From assembly GCA_017993055.1 (NCBI GenBank), contig JAGONM010000005.1, forward strand, positions 1 to 64,000: a stretch of DNA of 64,000 bases. Direction: 5' to 3'. Position 1 is the stretch's first letter. Each line of letters opens with the position of its first letter. The position numbers and the translations under genes are program-made. Positions 7,806 to 17,297 of this stretch are shown here, piece after piece. The DNA comes from Armatimonadota bacterium. GTDB lineage: Bacteria > Armatimonadota > UBA5829 > DTJY01. The notes beneath the pieces are model-generated. The model saw only the letters and a list, made by a program, of their open reading frames with translations. It had not been told where the DNA came from and did not search any database.

Positions 7806-9290
7806 GTGTACGAAGACAATGACCTCGTGGAGCACAGACTCGAGAAGCTGTCGAGGCTTCGGGAACTCGGATCAGACCCGTTTGCCATAGAGCGCTACGA
7901 ACGGACACACGCGGCGCAGGAAGTCCTCGACTCCGCCGACGACCTGGAAGGGCAGACGGTGTCGGTGGCGGGCCGGGTGGTTTCGCTTCGGCCGATGGGA
8001 AAGGCCTCGTTCGCGCACATACAGGACGGAAGCGGCCGAATCCAGGTCTACCTGAAGACCGACCAGATCGGCGAGGACAGTTACCGCCTCGCGCGCGAGT
8101 TGGACATCGGAGACTTCATCGGCGCGCGCGGGACGGTCGGCAGGACGCGCATGGGAGAGACGTCGGTCTTCGCCACCGAGTTCGAGTTCCTCGCGAAGTC
8201 GCTCCGGCCGATCCCTATCGGCAAGCAGAAGGGCGACGCTGAGTGGTACACACTGCACGACGTGGAGCAGCGGTACCGGCAGAGGTATCTCGACCTGATC
8301 GTGCACCCGGAAGTCATGGAGACCATGCTGAACCGCAGTCGAATCGTGCAGGCGGTGCGCGAGTTCCTGAACGCAGACGGGTTCATCGAGGTCGAGACCC
8401 CGGTCCTACAGGCGGTCGCGGGAGGCGCGGCGGCACGGCCGTTCACGACATATCACAACGCGCTGGACCACGATTTCCACCTTCGCATTTCGCTCGAGCT
8501 CTACCTCAAGCGGCTGATCGTCGGGGGGTTCGACAAAGTCTACGAGATGGGCCGGGTGTTCCGCAACGAAGGCATCTCGACGCGGCACAACCCGGAGTTC
8601 ACGATGCTGGAACTATACCAGGCATACGCGAACCTCGAAGACATCATGGGTCTCGTGGAGCGGATGTTCGCGTTCGTGAGCGAGAAGATTCACGGAGGGC
8701 CGCGGTTCGAGTTCCAGGGACAGACGATAGATCTCACCCCGCCGTGGAAGCGTCTGCCGCTGCTGGAAGGAATCAAGCAGTACGCGGGCGTGGAGCCAGA
8801 GGAGTTCCGGAGTGTAGAGACGGCGAAGGCGGCGGGCGAGCGGCTCGGCCTGCCGATGGAGCAGGAGACGACGATCGGCGGGATCATAGACAAGATACAC
8901 GAGCGGTTCATGCAGCCGAACCTGATTCAGCCGACGTTCATCACCGACTTTCCGCTGGACATTTCTCCGCTCGCGAAAAAGAGGCAGGACGACCCGACGC
9001 TCACGAGGCGCTTCGAGCCGTACATAATCGGTCAGGAGATGGGCAATGCATTCTCGGAGATCAACGACCCGATTGACCAGCGCGAGCGGTTCGTGGCTCA
9101 GGGAAGGATGCGAGCATCCGGGGACGAGGAAGCTCACCCGATGGACGAGGACTTCCTGAGGGCGCTGGAGTACGGGATGCCGCCGACCGGAGGACTCGGC
9201 GTCGGGATTGATCGCCTGGTGATGATGTTCACGGACTCGCCGTCAATCCGCGACGTGATACTGTTCCCACAGCTCAAGCCGGAGCAGTGA
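7806..9290 (+). CDS. lysS: Lysyl-tRNA synthetase, class II
   Basis: This 494-residue enzyme charges tRNA-Lys. The N-terminal OB-fold anticodon-binding domain (~50-150) is followed by the class II catalytic core. Motif 2 is around GRVFRNEGISTRHNPEFTM and motif 3 is GVGIDRLVMMFTDSPSIRDV. The frame is open to an ATG at 7722, but the GTG at 7806 is preferred: it has AAGAGGGG in front, gives normal family length, and removes a 28-residue basic extension unlike any LysS N-terminus. It lies 132 bp downstream of greA, an order found in many bacteria. Confidence 0.93.
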   Translation: MYEDNDLVEHRLEKLSRLRELGSDPFAIERYERTHAAQEVLDSADDLEGQTVSVAGRVVSLRPMGKASFAHIQDGSGRIQVYLKTDQIGEDSYRLARELDIGDFIGARGTVGRTRMGETSVFATEFEFLAKSLRPIPIGKQKGDAEWYTLHDVEQRYRQRYLDLIVHPEVMETMLNRSRIVQAVREFLNADGFIEVETPVLQAVAGGAAARPFTTYHNALDHDFHLRISLELYLKRLIVGGFDKVYEMGRVFRNEGISTRHNPEFTMLELYQAYANLEDIMGLVERMFAFVSEKIHGGPRFEFQGQTIDLTPPWKRLPLLEGIKQYAGVEPEEFRSVETAKAAGERLGLPMEQETTIGGIIDKIHERFMQPNLIQPTFITDFPLDISPLAKKRQDDPTLTRRFEPYIIGQEMGNAFSEINDPIDQRERFVAQGRMRASGDEEAHPMDEDFLRALEYGMPPTGGLGVGIDRLVMMFTDSPSIRDVILFPQLKPEQ

Positions 9291-9291
9291 C

Positions 9292-10167
9292 CTAAGCCAC
9301 GCGGACTACAACCTGCCTGGGGCGGGGGCCGTCGAACTCGCACAGATAGATGACCTGGTACTCTCCGAGAAGCAACCGGCCGTCCTCCACTATGACGTCT
9401 ATGGACGAGCCGATCAGGCTGGCTTTGGCATGGGCGTCGGCGTTGCCCTGGGCATGCTGGTAGGAGCCGAGCCTGGGGACGAGACCGTTCAGAATGTCTA
9501 TGATGTCGCGCAGGACGTAGGGATCCACGCTCTCGTTGATCGTGACTCCCGATGTGGTGTGGGTGACGAAAACGGTGCAGTTCCCTTCTCTGACACCGCT
9601 GGCCTGAACGACCTCCTGTATCCTGTCGGTGATATCAATGAACTGAGTCCTCGCCGACGTATCTATGCTGATGCGCTTGATCATGGACTTACCCCCGGAA
9701 CGTGCCTGTTTCCCCGGCCTGCGCGGCTTCTCATCGCTCCCGTCGAACAGCCCCGGCTGTTCGGACCGCTCGGCGGCGGCACTCGCGAGATTGTCGGCGG
9801 CTTTGTTCTTCTCCCTCGGAACATGATGGACCGAGGCGTCGTCGAAACCGCGGATGAGATCCACCGCGGACTGATACAGCGGCTGCAGGCCTGGAGACTT
9901 CACCTTGTAGCGGCCGGCGATCTGGCGCTGCATCAGTTCGCTGTCCGTGTATACCGCGACCTCCGAGAATCCCATCTCGCGGACTTCGGAGAGGCCTCGG
10001 ATCAGGGCCGTGTACTCGGCGAAGTTATTCGTCGCACGGCCTATGTGCGAGCCGATCTCCTTCAGCACCTTGCCCGACTCGTCACTGATGACCACTCCTA
10101 TGCCGGCGGGACCGGGGTTGCCCTTTGCCGCTCCGTCAACGGCGAGGATCGCGCGGCCCGGCTTCAT
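9292..10167 (-). CDS. RNase HI-like domain fused to a YjbQ (UPF0047) domain
   Basis: This 291-residue protein is a two-domain fusion. Residues 1-135 form an RNase H fold of the short bacterial type, with acidic active-site candidates D11, E51, D75 and D125, expected to cut RNA in RNA-DNA hybrids. A basic linker (~136-160) leads to a complete YjbQ domain (162-291) with HTTSGVTINE and HAQGNADAHAKAS; YjbQ proteins have been reported to have low thiamin-phosphate synthase activity, and their main role is unclear. An ATG at codon 162 (9684) could also start free YjbQ. The gene overlaps the zinc-ribbon gene by 4 bp, so the two are translationally coupled. Confidence 0.85.
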   Translation of the reverse strand: MKPGRAILAVDGAAKGNPGPAGIGVVISDESGKVLKEIGSHIGRATNNFAEYTALIRGLSEVREMGFSEVAVYTDSELMQRQIAGRYKVKSPGLQPLYQSAVDLIRGFDDASVHHVPREKNKAADNLASAAAERSEQPGLFDGSDEKPRRPGKQARSGGKSMIKRISIDTSARTQFIDITDRIQEVVQASGVREGNCTVFVTHTTSGVTINESVDPYVLRDIIDILNGLVPRLGSYQHAQGNADAHAKASLIGSSIDVIVEDGRLLLGEYQVIYLCEFDGPRPRQVVVRVA

Positions 10168-10874
10168 TTGCTCTCCTTGAAGAGAATCCGGCCGCAGTTC
10201 TCGCAGGTCAGGATATCCTTGTCCGTATCAAGCTGACGCAACTGAAACGGCATGAGGCCGGTGTGACATCCGCCGCACTGATTTCCCTCGATCTTGCCGA
10301 CCGCGAGGACGCCGACCCGCGCCTGAAGGGACTGGTAACGCTTCAAGAGGCCGGGATCAACGTGCGACAGGGCGGTGTCGCGCCGGTGAGTGAGTATCTC
10401 GATGTTCTTCTGCAGTATCCGCGTGTTCTCGGCCAGCTTGGCCGTGTGCGCCGCCAGTTTGTCCTCGCTCTGCCGGAGCCTTTCGGCTGCTTCGGCGTGA
10501 ACGGCCTTCCTCTCCTCGATCAGGTCCATCAACTCCAGTATGCGCTCCTCGAGCTTGCCCCGCTGACGGTCGAGCATTGCGATCTCGTCCTGCATGCTCT
10601 GGAGTTCCTTGGGATTCGCGACCTTGCCGGAGTACATCTTCTCCTGGAACTGCTTCTTCTTGTCCTCGACGGCCTTGACGTTCAGTTCCTTGTCGCGCTG
10701 CTCTGTGGACGCTTCATGGAGAAGCTGCTCGGCCTCAGCAGAAAGAACTCGCAGGCGCTCGACCTGTTCCTTTCTGGAGGAGCCGTCGTCGAGCGCGGCG
10801 AGGGCCTTCCTGTACTTCTCGAGGTCAAGGTCCACGAGTTGCAGTTGGTAGAGCGCGTCGAGCTGTTCGCTCAT
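10164..10874 (-). CDS. Coiled-coil protein with C4 zinc ribbon (DUF164/CdsZ-like)
   Basis: This 236-residue protein is mostly a long charged coiled coil (residues ~5-165) followed by a C-terminal zinc ribbon with two cysteine pairs, NQCGGCH and LTCENCGRIL. The architecture is that of the DUF164 zinc-ribbon family, whose molecular role is poorly defined; binding to nucleic acid or ribosome-associated factors has been suggested. It is followed by the RNase H fusion with a 4-bp overlap, an association I have seen described for these two families, which hints at a shared role in nucleic-acid metabolism. A consensus promoter lies upstream. Confidence 0.8.
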   Translation of the reverse strand: MSEQLDALYQLQLVDLDLEKYRKALAALDDGSSRKEQVERLRVLSAEAEQLLHEASTEQRDKELNVKAVEDKKKQFQEKMYSGKVANPKELQSMQDEIAMLDRQRGKLEERILELMDLIEERKAVHAEAAERLRQSEDKLAAHTAKLAENTRILQKNIEILTHRRDTALSHVDPGLLKRYQSLQARVGVLAVGKIEGNQCGGCHTGLMPFQLRQLDTDKDILTCENCGRILFKESK

Positions 10875-10915
10875 GTCGAAATCCCTTCCTCTCGCGATGC
10901 AGGCGAGGCTGGGGA

Positions 10916-10944
10916 ATTCTAACAGAAGCGCCGGGCGGTGTCAA
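10916..10944 (-). promoter_or_regulatory. Sigma-70-type promoter of the zinc-ribbon/RNase H operon
   Basis: On the minus strand TTGACA (10944-10939), a 17-bp spacer and TAGAAT (10921-10916) lie about 42 bp before the start codon, just after the tonB stop. Confidence 0.88.
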
Positions 10945-10956
10945 CGCGCGCCGGAG

Positions 10957-12000
10957 TCAATCAAGGGTGAAGTGGAACGTCTCACGCTTGCGGTAGTTCC
11001 TGGGGATGCCGTCCTGAACCGCAGGCTTGTATTTCCGGCTGTTCACACAGTCGGCGGCCGCCCTGTCGAGATCGGAGTTGCCGGACGAATTGCTGACCTT
11101 GACGGCGGTGACTCTGCCCTCGGTGTTGACGGTGTACTCGACGGTGACCGAGCCCTGGATGTCACGCTGCTTGGCGGACTCGGGGTACTTCGGACGCCTG
11201 GAGCCGCTCACGAGTTCGGGGACCGATCTGTCAGCCAGGGTCGAGACATGCTTCGGCTTGCAGACGGTGCACTTCGACTCCGGCTGCCTGCCCGGCCGAT
11301 AGGACTTGACTACGGTATGCTCGCAGTCCGGCCCGGGGAGCATCCCTGAGGCTGCGCAGACGCGCACATCAACGTCCGGGGGAGGAGGCGGAGGCGGCGG
11401 TGGCGGGGGAGCAGGCTCCTTGCCCGGACCGGGAGCCGCGTCCTGGACGGGCTCCGGCTTGCCGGTCCCTTCGCCGCTGCCCGACCCGGAGCCTCTGCCG
11501 CCGGGCGAGCCCGGCACCCATCCTACGGGAGTCTTCCCGCTGCCGCCGAGATCCTGCCCGCGGCCGCTTCCCGTGCCGGTGTTCAGGTCGCCCCCCGGAT
11601 CGCCCGCGGGCTTGCCGGATGCAGTATCCGGAGGACGCTTGAATACGTTGGCAAGCCCCGAGAGTAATCCGGGTCTGGGCGAAGGCTTCGGCTGCGGCGG
11701 AACGTTCGTCGGCGGGTTGACGTTTGTCGGCCTCGGGCGCGGGGGCGGGGCCGTCCGCATCTTCTCGGGCGGCGGTACCCGGACCTGGCCACTGTCAGCG
11801 GGAGAAGGCGTCGCGGCGGGCTTGACCTCCTCCGGCACGGATGTCGGTTCTTCCGGAAGGGTCACGACCTTGACCTGGACGAGCTTGAGACTGTCGGGGT
11901 CGAACTTGCGAGCGGCGTAGCTCGCACCGACGAGCGCCAGCACGACCAGGTGCAGGCCGACGGATACGGCTATGGTGCGTCTGAGAAGCTTGTCCCCCAT
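10957..12000 (-). CDS. tonB: TonB-family energy transducer with extra cysteine motif
   Basis: This 347-residue protein should carry proton-motive-force energy from ExbB/ExbD to outer-membrane receptors. It has an N-terminal membrane anchor (residues ~8-30), a long Pro/Gly-rich periplasmic spacer (~50-210, including an 11-proline run) and a C-terminal TonB domain (RRPKYPESAKQRDIQGSVTV to the end). Unusually, residues 210-250 contain four cysteines in VCAASGMLPGPDC and CTVCKP, a pattern resembling the C-terminal tail of class A penicillin-binding proteins. It is the third gene of exbB-exbD-tonB on this strand. The TonB-dependent receptor at 39 kb is a possible client. Confidence 0.88.
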   Translation of the reverse strand: MGDKLLRRTIAVSVGLHLVVLALVGASYAARKFDPDSLKLVQVKVVTLPEEPTSVPEEVKPAATPSPADSGQVRVPPPEKMRTAPPPRPRPTNVNPPTNVPPQPKPSPRPGLLSGLANVFKRPPDTASGKPAGDPGGDLNTGTGSGRGQDLGGSGKTPVGWVPGSPGGRGSGSGSGEGTGKPEPVQDAAPGPGKEPAPPPPPPPPPPPDVDVRVCAASGMLPGPDCEHTVVKSYRPGRQPESKCTVCKPKHVSTLADRSVPELVSGSRRPKYPESAKQRDIQGSVTVEYTVNTEGRVTAVKVSNSSGNSDLDRAAADCVNSRKYKPAVQDGIPRNYRKRETFHFTLD

Positions 12001-12003
12001 CGG

Positions 12004-12417
12004 CTAACTCTTCTTTGCCTTAGGCTCGGTGGCGATGGTGAGAAGCTCTGCGCCGGCGCGCTTGGCCTCGTCCATGACCTCGATACCCTTGCCCCAGTTG
12101 TTCTCCTTGTCGCAGTTGATGACGACGACCATCTTCGGATTGTCCCGCAGGCGCGCCTGCAGCAGAGGATATATCTCCTCAAAGCTGACCCGGCGCTTGT
12201 CAACGTAGTACGACCCGCCGCCGGTGATGGTCACGACGGTCTTCACGACGGAGCGGTCGGTCGCCATCTCGGACTTGGGCAGGTTGACCGGCATGCCCTT
12301 CATCGTCGTCATAGCAAGCGACGCGATCATGAAGAAGACGAGGAGGAAGAAGACCGTGTCAATCATCGGGATGATCTCGATGCGAGCCTTTCTAGGCTCC
12401 GACCGCTTCAGCCTCAT
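12004..12417 (-). CDS. exbD: Biopolymer transport protein ExbD
   Basis: This 137-residue inner-membrane protein forms the proton channel of the TonB motor with ExbB. One N-terminal transmembrane helix (IIPMIDTVFFLLVFFMIAS) carries the conserved aspartate needed for proton transfer. The periplasmic domain follows (~40-130). The start overlaps the 3' end of exbB by 26 bp, and tonB begins 3 bp after the stop, so the three are one translational unit. Confidence 0.92.
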   Translation of the reverse strand: MRLKRSEPRKARIEIIPMIDTVFFLLVFFMIASLAMTTMKGMPVNLPKSEMATDRSVVKTVVTITGGGSYYVDKRRVSFEEIYPLLQARLRDNPKMVVVINCDKENNWGKGIEVMDEAKRAGAELLTIATEPKAKKS

Positions 12418-13051
12418 TGCGCTCCTCCGTGTCGGTCGAGAGAATGTTGACGAGCCGGGTGCCGTATACTTCCATGTCGCTGACGATCATCTTTGCACGC
12501 TCGGTCAGGTAGTTGTACCCGACGAGCGTGACGATGGCGATGGCAAGACCCGTAGCGGTGGCGATCAGGGCCTCCGCAACTCCGCCGGTGATCGCGGTCG
12601 GCGTACCGATACCGGCCTTGTTCGAGATCACGCTGAACGCACGGATCATGCCGGTGACGGTCCCCAGGAGCCCGAGCAGCGGCGCGATGGTGATGATGGT
12701 GTCGAGCATGTGCAGGCGCTTGAAGACCTCAGGGGTCAGCTTCAGCGCGTGCTCTTCCATGCAGTGCTCGACCGACCGCGCGTCGCTCCGGGCGCACTTG
12801 AGCCCGCTCGCGAGCATCGAGCCGAGCGGGGTGCCGTCGCGCTCGCAGGCCTGTTCGGCCTCACGGTACTTGCCGAGCGCGAGATGGTTCTCGACGCGCG
12901 CCATAAGGCCCGCCGAATCACCCGCGGACTCCTTGAGCCGCTTCCACCGTTCGATCATCACCGCGACCGAGATCACCGAGCATGCCACCAGCGGCACCAT
13001 AACCGGGCCGCCCTTGCACAGGAAACCGAAGGCGTCACCTAACCAGGTCAT
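12392..13051 (-). CDS. exbB: MotA/TolQ/ExbB proton channel family protein
   Basis: This 219-residue protein has three membrane segments (residues ~10-35, ~110-140 and ~150-180) and the family signature around TIAPLLGLLGTVTGMIRAF. With ExbD it powers the TonB protein encoded downstream. The frame continues upstream, but the ATG at 13051 is chosen because GGAGGAGAC lies 7 bp before it and the upstream residues look like non-coding translation. It is the first gene of the exbB-exbD-tonB operon. The 221-bp spacer to the divergent mscS shows no promoter of clear quality. Confidence 0.92.
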   Translation of the reverse strand: MTWLGDAFGFLCKGGPVMVPLVACSVISVAVMIERWKRLKESAGDSAGLMARVENHLALGKYREAEQACERDGTPLGSMLASGLKCARSDARSVEHCMEEHALKLTPEVFKRLHMLDTIITIAPLLGLLGTVTGMIRAFSVISNKAGIGTPTAITGGVAEALIATATGLAIAIVTLVGYNYLTERAKMIVSDMEVYGTRLVNILSTDTEERNEAEAVGA

Positions 13052-13272
13052 CGAGCAGTCTCCTCCTCCAATATCAAGACTCCGACGCGGGATTCCCCGC
13101 CCGCGCGGCGGAAATGCCTGCACTTGGATTATCGGCAGACGCCTCGGCAAAGCACAGGGCGAGCGCATCCGGCAGGACTGCCGGACGGTAGCGGCGAACA
13201 CCCCGGAGGGGGCCATGCCGGATCAGGCCTCTACCCTTCGAGCATGTCCCGGCAGGGAGGCGGTACTCGGAT

Positions 13273-14094
13273 ATGAACGTTGACCTCTTCTCGCAGGTCT
13301 TCTGGAGCGGCGCGGTGGCGCTGATTCTGTCGCGTATCTGGGATATCGCTAAGATACTGATATTCTTCCTGGTCGTGCGCTGCATCGCGTACCGACTTGT
13401 GGACCGCGTCACCCGCGCAATCGAGAGCAGGGAGACGAACCTGACGCCGCCGATCTCCGCGGGCCGCGTCCGGACTCTCGGCAGCCTCGTCAAGAGCACC
13501 GTTTTCTACGTGCTGACGTTCATCTCGGGCGTGATGCTTCTCAGGGTCTTCAACGTGGACATCGCCCCGGTGCTGACCGCCGCCGGCGTAGTCGGCCTGG
13601 CGGTCGGGTTCGGCGCGCAGAAACTGGTGAGGGACATTATCTCAGGCTTCTTCATCGTGCTGGAAAACCAGTACGCCGTGGGCGACTATGTCACGATCGG
13701 CGTGGTGACGGGGACGGTCGAGGAACTGGGAATGCGCATTACGCGTATCAGGGACGATGTCGGCAAGCTGATCATCATCGCAAACGGAGATATCGTACTG
13801 GTGACGAACCACTCGCGCGGACCGGTTCTCGCGAGCCTGGAGGTCAGCGTCGCGCGAGACACGGACCTGGACCGCGCGCGCTCGGTCATTGACGAGATCG
13901 GCAGGGAGATCGAGTCGAGCGTGAGCGGAGTGGTGACGGCCCCGAAGGCGGACGGCCTCACCGCGGCGGACGCGGCGAAGGTCACGATCCGGGTATCGGG
14001 CGAGGTGAAGCCGGGAAGATCGGATGCCGTCCAGTCCGCCCTGCGCGAGCGGATCATGAGCCGCTTCGAGCAGGAAGGGATCAAGCTAGTCTAG
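13273..14094 (+). CDS. mscS: Small-conductance mechanosensitive channel, MscS family
   Basis: This 273-residue protein should release solutes on hypo-osmotic shock. It has three N-terminal membrane helices (~15-40, ~75-97 and ~103-130); the pore-lining third helix and its continuation are recognisable in GVVGLAVGFGAQKLVRDII. The beta domain follows (ENQYAVGDYVTIG, residues ~135-195) and then an alpha-beta C-terminal domain ending at about residue 270. Length is close to E. coli MscS (286). It is divergent from exbB and followed by the hisS promoter. Confidence 0.9.
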   Translation: MNVDLFSQVFWSGAVALILSRIWDIAKILIFFLVVRCIAYRLVDRVTRAIESRETNLTPPISAGRVRTLGSLVKSTVFYVLTFISGVMLLRVFNVDIAPVLTAAGVVGLAVGFGAQKLVRDIISGFFIVLENQYAVGDYVTIGVVTGTVEELGMRITRIRDDVGKLIIIANGDIVLVTNHSRGPVLASLEVSVARDTDLDRARSVIDEIGREIESSVSGVVTAPKADGLTAADAAKVTIRVSGEVKPGRSDAVQSALRERIMSRFEQEGIKLV

Positions 14095-14121
14095 GGATTC
14101 GTCGGACCGGAGTCCCGCACG

Positions 14122-14151
14122 TTGACATTCCGCCTCCCGATGGCCTAGAAT
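14122..14151 (+). promoter_or_regulatory. Sigma-70-type promoter of hisS
   Basis: TTGACA (14122-14127), an 18-bp spacer and TAGAAT (14146-14151). The -10 element overlaps an upstream in-frame ATG at 14150, which argues against that codon as the hisS start. Confidence 0.85.
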
Positions 14152-14173
14152 GAGGCTGGGAGGTAAGCAACCG

Positions 14174-15436
14174 ATGAGATATGCCGCGCCGCGCGGGACG
14201 GCCGACGTTTTGCCGCGCGAGAGCCCCAAATGGCAGTACGTCGAGAGCAAGTTTCGCGATGTCTGCCTCCTATACGGTTACAATGAGCTCCGTACGCCCA
14301 CATTCGAGGAAACGGAGCTTTTTGCGCGCAGCATCGGCCAGCATACCGACATCGTAAGCAAGGAGATGTACACGTTCCTCGATCGCGGCGAGCGGAGCAT
14401 GACTCTCCGGCCCGAAGGCACCGCGCCAATCGTGCGCGCGTACCTCCAGCACAGTCTTTTCGGCGAGATGCCGGTCACGAAGGTGCACTACGTCGCAAGC
14501 ATCTTCCGCTACGAGCGGCCCCAGGCCGGACGATTCCGCGAGCACCACCAGGTCGGGGTCGAGGCGCTCGGCTCACAGGACCCGGCGATAGACGCCGAGG
14601 TCATATCGCTCCTGATGCAGTACCTGACATCGCTCGGGCTCCAGGGTCTCGAACTCAAGATCAACTCGGTCGGCTGCCCGGAGTGCCGCCCGGGATACCG
14701 CGAGGCGCTCAGGAAGGCGGTCGAGCCCTACCTGGCCGAACTCTGCGGAAACTGCCAAACGAGATACGACGCGAACCCACTGAGGATGCTCGACTGCAAG
14801 GTTCCGGGCTGCCGGGAGCTGACCGTGAACGTCCCGGACATCGCGGACCACCTCTGCGAGGAATGCTCGGGGCACCTGGGATCGGTCTTGCGTTACCTGG
14901 AACTGCTCGGCATCGGATACGTTCTCGACCCCAGGCTTGTGCGCGGATTCGACTACTACACCAAGACGGCATTCGAGGTCGCGAGCAGTCATCTCGGCTC
15001 GCAGAACGCGGTCGGTGGAGGAGGCCGTTACGACGGCCTGGTCGAGGAGATGGGCGGGCAGCCGACGCCGGGAGTCGGATTCGGGTCGGGCATCGAGCGG
15101 ACGCTCGCGATCATGGAGGCGCAGGGAATCGAGACCCCGGACACCGCGCGCCCGGATATCTTCGTGGCCACGCTCGGCGAAGGGTCCCGCGAGGCGGGAA
15201 TCAGACTGGTGGCGGACCTGCGCCGGGCCGGGATCGCCGCTGAGACCGACTATTCGGGCAAGAGCCTCAAAGCTCAGATGAAGGCGGCCGGACGCGAGCA
15301 GGCTCGCTTCACAGCGATCATCGGGGACGACGAGATGAGCCGAGGCCTGGCAAAGCTGAGGAACATGGAGACGAGAGAAGAGACGGACGTTCCGCTCGAT
15401 CAGGCGGTGGAGAAGATAAGACGCCTTTTGGCATAG
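14174..15436 (+). CDS. hisS: Histidyl-tRNA synthetase
   Basis: This 420-residue class II synthetase charges tRNA-His. The N-terminus [14 protein letters not shown] is typical. Motif 2 lies around [20 protein letters not shown], the histidine-binding segment [12 protein letters not shown] is present, and motif 3 is [15 protein letters not shown]. The C-terminal anticodon-binding domain covers about residues 325-420. The ATG at 14174 has GGGAGGTAAG upstream; the alternative at 14150 lies in the promoter. The gene is followed by aspS after a spacer made of 9-nt repeats. Confidence 0.95.
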   Translation: MRYAAPRGTADVLPRESPKWQYVESKFRDVCLLYGYNELRTPTFEETELFARSIGQHTDIVSKEMYTFLDRGERSMTLRPEGTAPIVRAYLQHSLFGEMPVTKVHYVASIFRYERPQAGRFREHHQVGVEALGSQDPAIDAEVISLLMQYLTSLGLQGLELKINSVGCPECRPGYREALRKAVEPYLAELCGNCQTRYDANPLRMLDCKVPGCRELTVNVPDIADHLCEECSGHLGSVLRYLELLGIGYVLDPRLVRGFDYYTKTAFEVASSHLGSQNAVGGGGRYDGLVEEMGGQPTPGVGFGSGIERTLAIMEAQGIETPDTARPDIFVATLGEGSREAGIRLVADLRRAGIAAETDYSGKSLKAQMKAAGREQARFTAIIGDDEMSRGLAKLRNMETREETDVPLDQAVEKIRRLLA

Positions 15437-15486
15437 GTCGCATGCGTCCCACGGGACCTATGGGGCGGATCGGACACACAGGAGTG
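15433..15486 (+). repeat. Nonanucleotide repeat array, hisS-aspS spacer
   Basis: Six consecutive degenerate 9-nt units (for example ACGGGACCT, ATGGGGCGG, ATCGGACAC, ACAGGAGTG) fill the spacer from the hisS stop codon to 5 bp before aspS. The last unit contains AGGAG, which is the ribosome-binding site of aspS. It belongs to the same family as the arrays at 30241, 49927, 61770, 62674 and 63398. Confidence 0.7.
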
Positions 15487-15491
15487 AGACA

Positions 15492-17282
15492 ATGGACTGG
15501 CAGAGGACGAGGAAATGCGGCGAACTGACGGCTGAGGACATCGGCGCGGAGGTCCGCCTCAACGGATGGGTTCAGAAGCGGCGCGACCACGGCGGGCTGA
15601 TCTTCATTGACCTGCGCGACCGATGGGGAATCGTGCAGGTCGTGGTTGACCCGAGCACCGCGAAGGCTGCCCACAAGGAGGCCGAGACCGTCCGGAGCGA
15701 GTTCGTCCTCAGCGTGCAGGGCAAGGTAAGAAGGCGCCCGGAGGGAACCGAGAACCCACAACTCTCGACGGGCGAGATCGAGGTCGCAACTGAAGAGATA
15801 CAGATTCTCAACACTTCCAAGACGCCGCCGTTCCACATCTCAGACGAGACCGGCGTAGATGAACTCGTGCGCCTCAAGTACCGCTACCTCGACCTTCGGC
15901 GCCCGGCAATGCAGGAGAAGCTGATCCTGCGGCACAAGCTCATCAAGCTGATGCGCGACTTCCTCGACGCACGCGAGTTCGTCGAGATCGAGACGCCGAT
16001 CCTGATCAAGAGCACACCCGAGGGCGCAAGGGACTACCTCGTGCCGAGCCGGCTCTACCCGGGGAACTTCTACGCGCTGCCCCAGTCGCCCCAGCAGCTC
16101 AAGCAGCTTCTGATGGTTGCGGGCATCGAGCGCTACTTCCAGATCGCGAAGTGCTTCCGCGACGAGGACCCGAGAGCAGACCGCCAGCCGGAGTTCACTC
16201 AGCTCGACCTCGAAATGTCGTTCTGCAAGCAGGACGACGTGTTGGAGATCATCGAGGCGCTGATGATCGAGATCGTCGAAACGCTCTCCGACAAGAAGAT
16301 CGTGAAGCCGTTCCCGCGCCTGACATACGCCGAGGCGATGGAGAGGTACGGGACCGACAAGCCGGACCTGCGATTCGGGCTCGAACTCGTGAGCTTCGCG
16401 GATATCGTGGCCGGCAGCGAGTACATGGTGTTCAAGAACGCGCTCGAGAAGGGCGGCGAGGTGAAGGGCGTGCTCGCGCCGGGATGCGCGAGTTACAGCC
16501 GAAAGGACATTGACGACATCACGGCGCTCGCCCGAACGTTCGGGGCCAAAGGCCTGCTGACGATACAGGTCACGCCCGAGGGCATCAGGTCGCCGAGCGC
16601 GAAGTACCTGACCGAGCAGGAGATGTCCGGCATCGTGGAGCGCTCGGGTGCGAAGGTCGGCGACATGATCATGATCGTCGCGGACGAGCCGGCGGTCGCC
16701 GCGAAGGCGCTCGCCGGGCTGCGGCTGGAGATGGGCAGACGGCTGAACCTGTGCGACCCGGAGATGCTCTACTTCGCGTGGGTCGTTGACTTCCCGATGT
16801 TCGAGTGGGATGAAAAGGCGAACCGATGGGACTCAGCGCACCACCCGTTCACCTCGCCGCATGAGGACGACATCCCGCTGCTCGACTCCGATCCGGGCAA
16901 GGCGCGCTCGAACGCATACGACCTCGTCTGCAGCGGAGCGGAGGTCGCCAGCGGGAGCATCAGGATCCACCAGCGCGAGGTACAGGAGAAGGTCTTCCGC
17001 CTGCTCAACATCCCTGAAGAGGAACAGAAGGCCAGATTCGGCCACATGCTCGAGGCCTTCGAGTACGGCGCCCCACCCCACGGCGGGATCGCTCCGGGCA
17101 TTGACCGCCTTGTGATGCTGATGCTCGGAGAGGAGAACATCCGCGAGGTGATCGCGTTCCCCAAGACCGCGACGGCGTACGATCCGATGACGGAAGCCCC
17201 ATCGGCGGTGACCGAGGACCAGCTCAAGGAACTGCATATCAAGCTGCGCGAGGGGGCGGCGTCGGAGATACGCACCGTGTAG
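15492..17282 (+). CDS. aspS: Aspartyl-tRNA synthetase
   Basis: This 596-residue enzyme is the bacterial type of AspRS: N-terminal OB-fold anticodon domain (~1-110), class II core, and a GAD insertion (~290-415). Motif 2 is at [20 protein letters not shown] and motif 3 at [19 protein letters not shown]. Whether it also charges tRNA-Asn was not determined; no asnS or gatCAB is in the window. It follows hisS, a widespread gene order, and is probably in the same transcript. Confidence 0.95.
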   Translation: MDWQRTRKCGELTAEDIGAEVRLNGWVQKRRDHGGLIFIDLRDRWGIVQVVVDPSTAKAAHKEAETVRSEFVLSVQGKVRRRPEGTENPQLSTGEIEVATEEIQILNTSKTPPFHISDETGVDELVRLKYRYLDLRRPAMQEKLILRHKLIKLMRDFLDAREFVEIETPILIKSTPEGARDYLVPSRLYPGNFYALPQSPQQLKQLLMVAGIERYFQIAKCFRDEDPRADRQPEFTQLDLEMSFCKQDDVLEIIEALMIEIVETLSDKKIVKPFPRLTYAEAMERYGTDKPDLRFGLELVSFADIVAGSEYMVFKNALEKGGEVKGVLAPGCASYSRKDIDDITALARTFGAKGLLTIQVTPEGIRSPSAKYLTEQEMSGIVERSGAKVGDMIMIVADEPAVAAKALAGLRLEMGRRLNLCDPEMLYFAWVVDFPMFEWDEKANRWDSAHHPFTSPHEDDIPLLDSDPGKARSNAYDLVCSGAEVASGSIRIHQREVQEKVFRLLNIPEEEQKARFGHMLEAFEYGAPPHGGIAPGIDRLVMLMLGEENIREVIAFPKTATAYDPMTEAPSAVTEDQLKELHIKLREGAASEIRTV

Positions 17283-17297
17283 TGACGGGGGCTGAGG

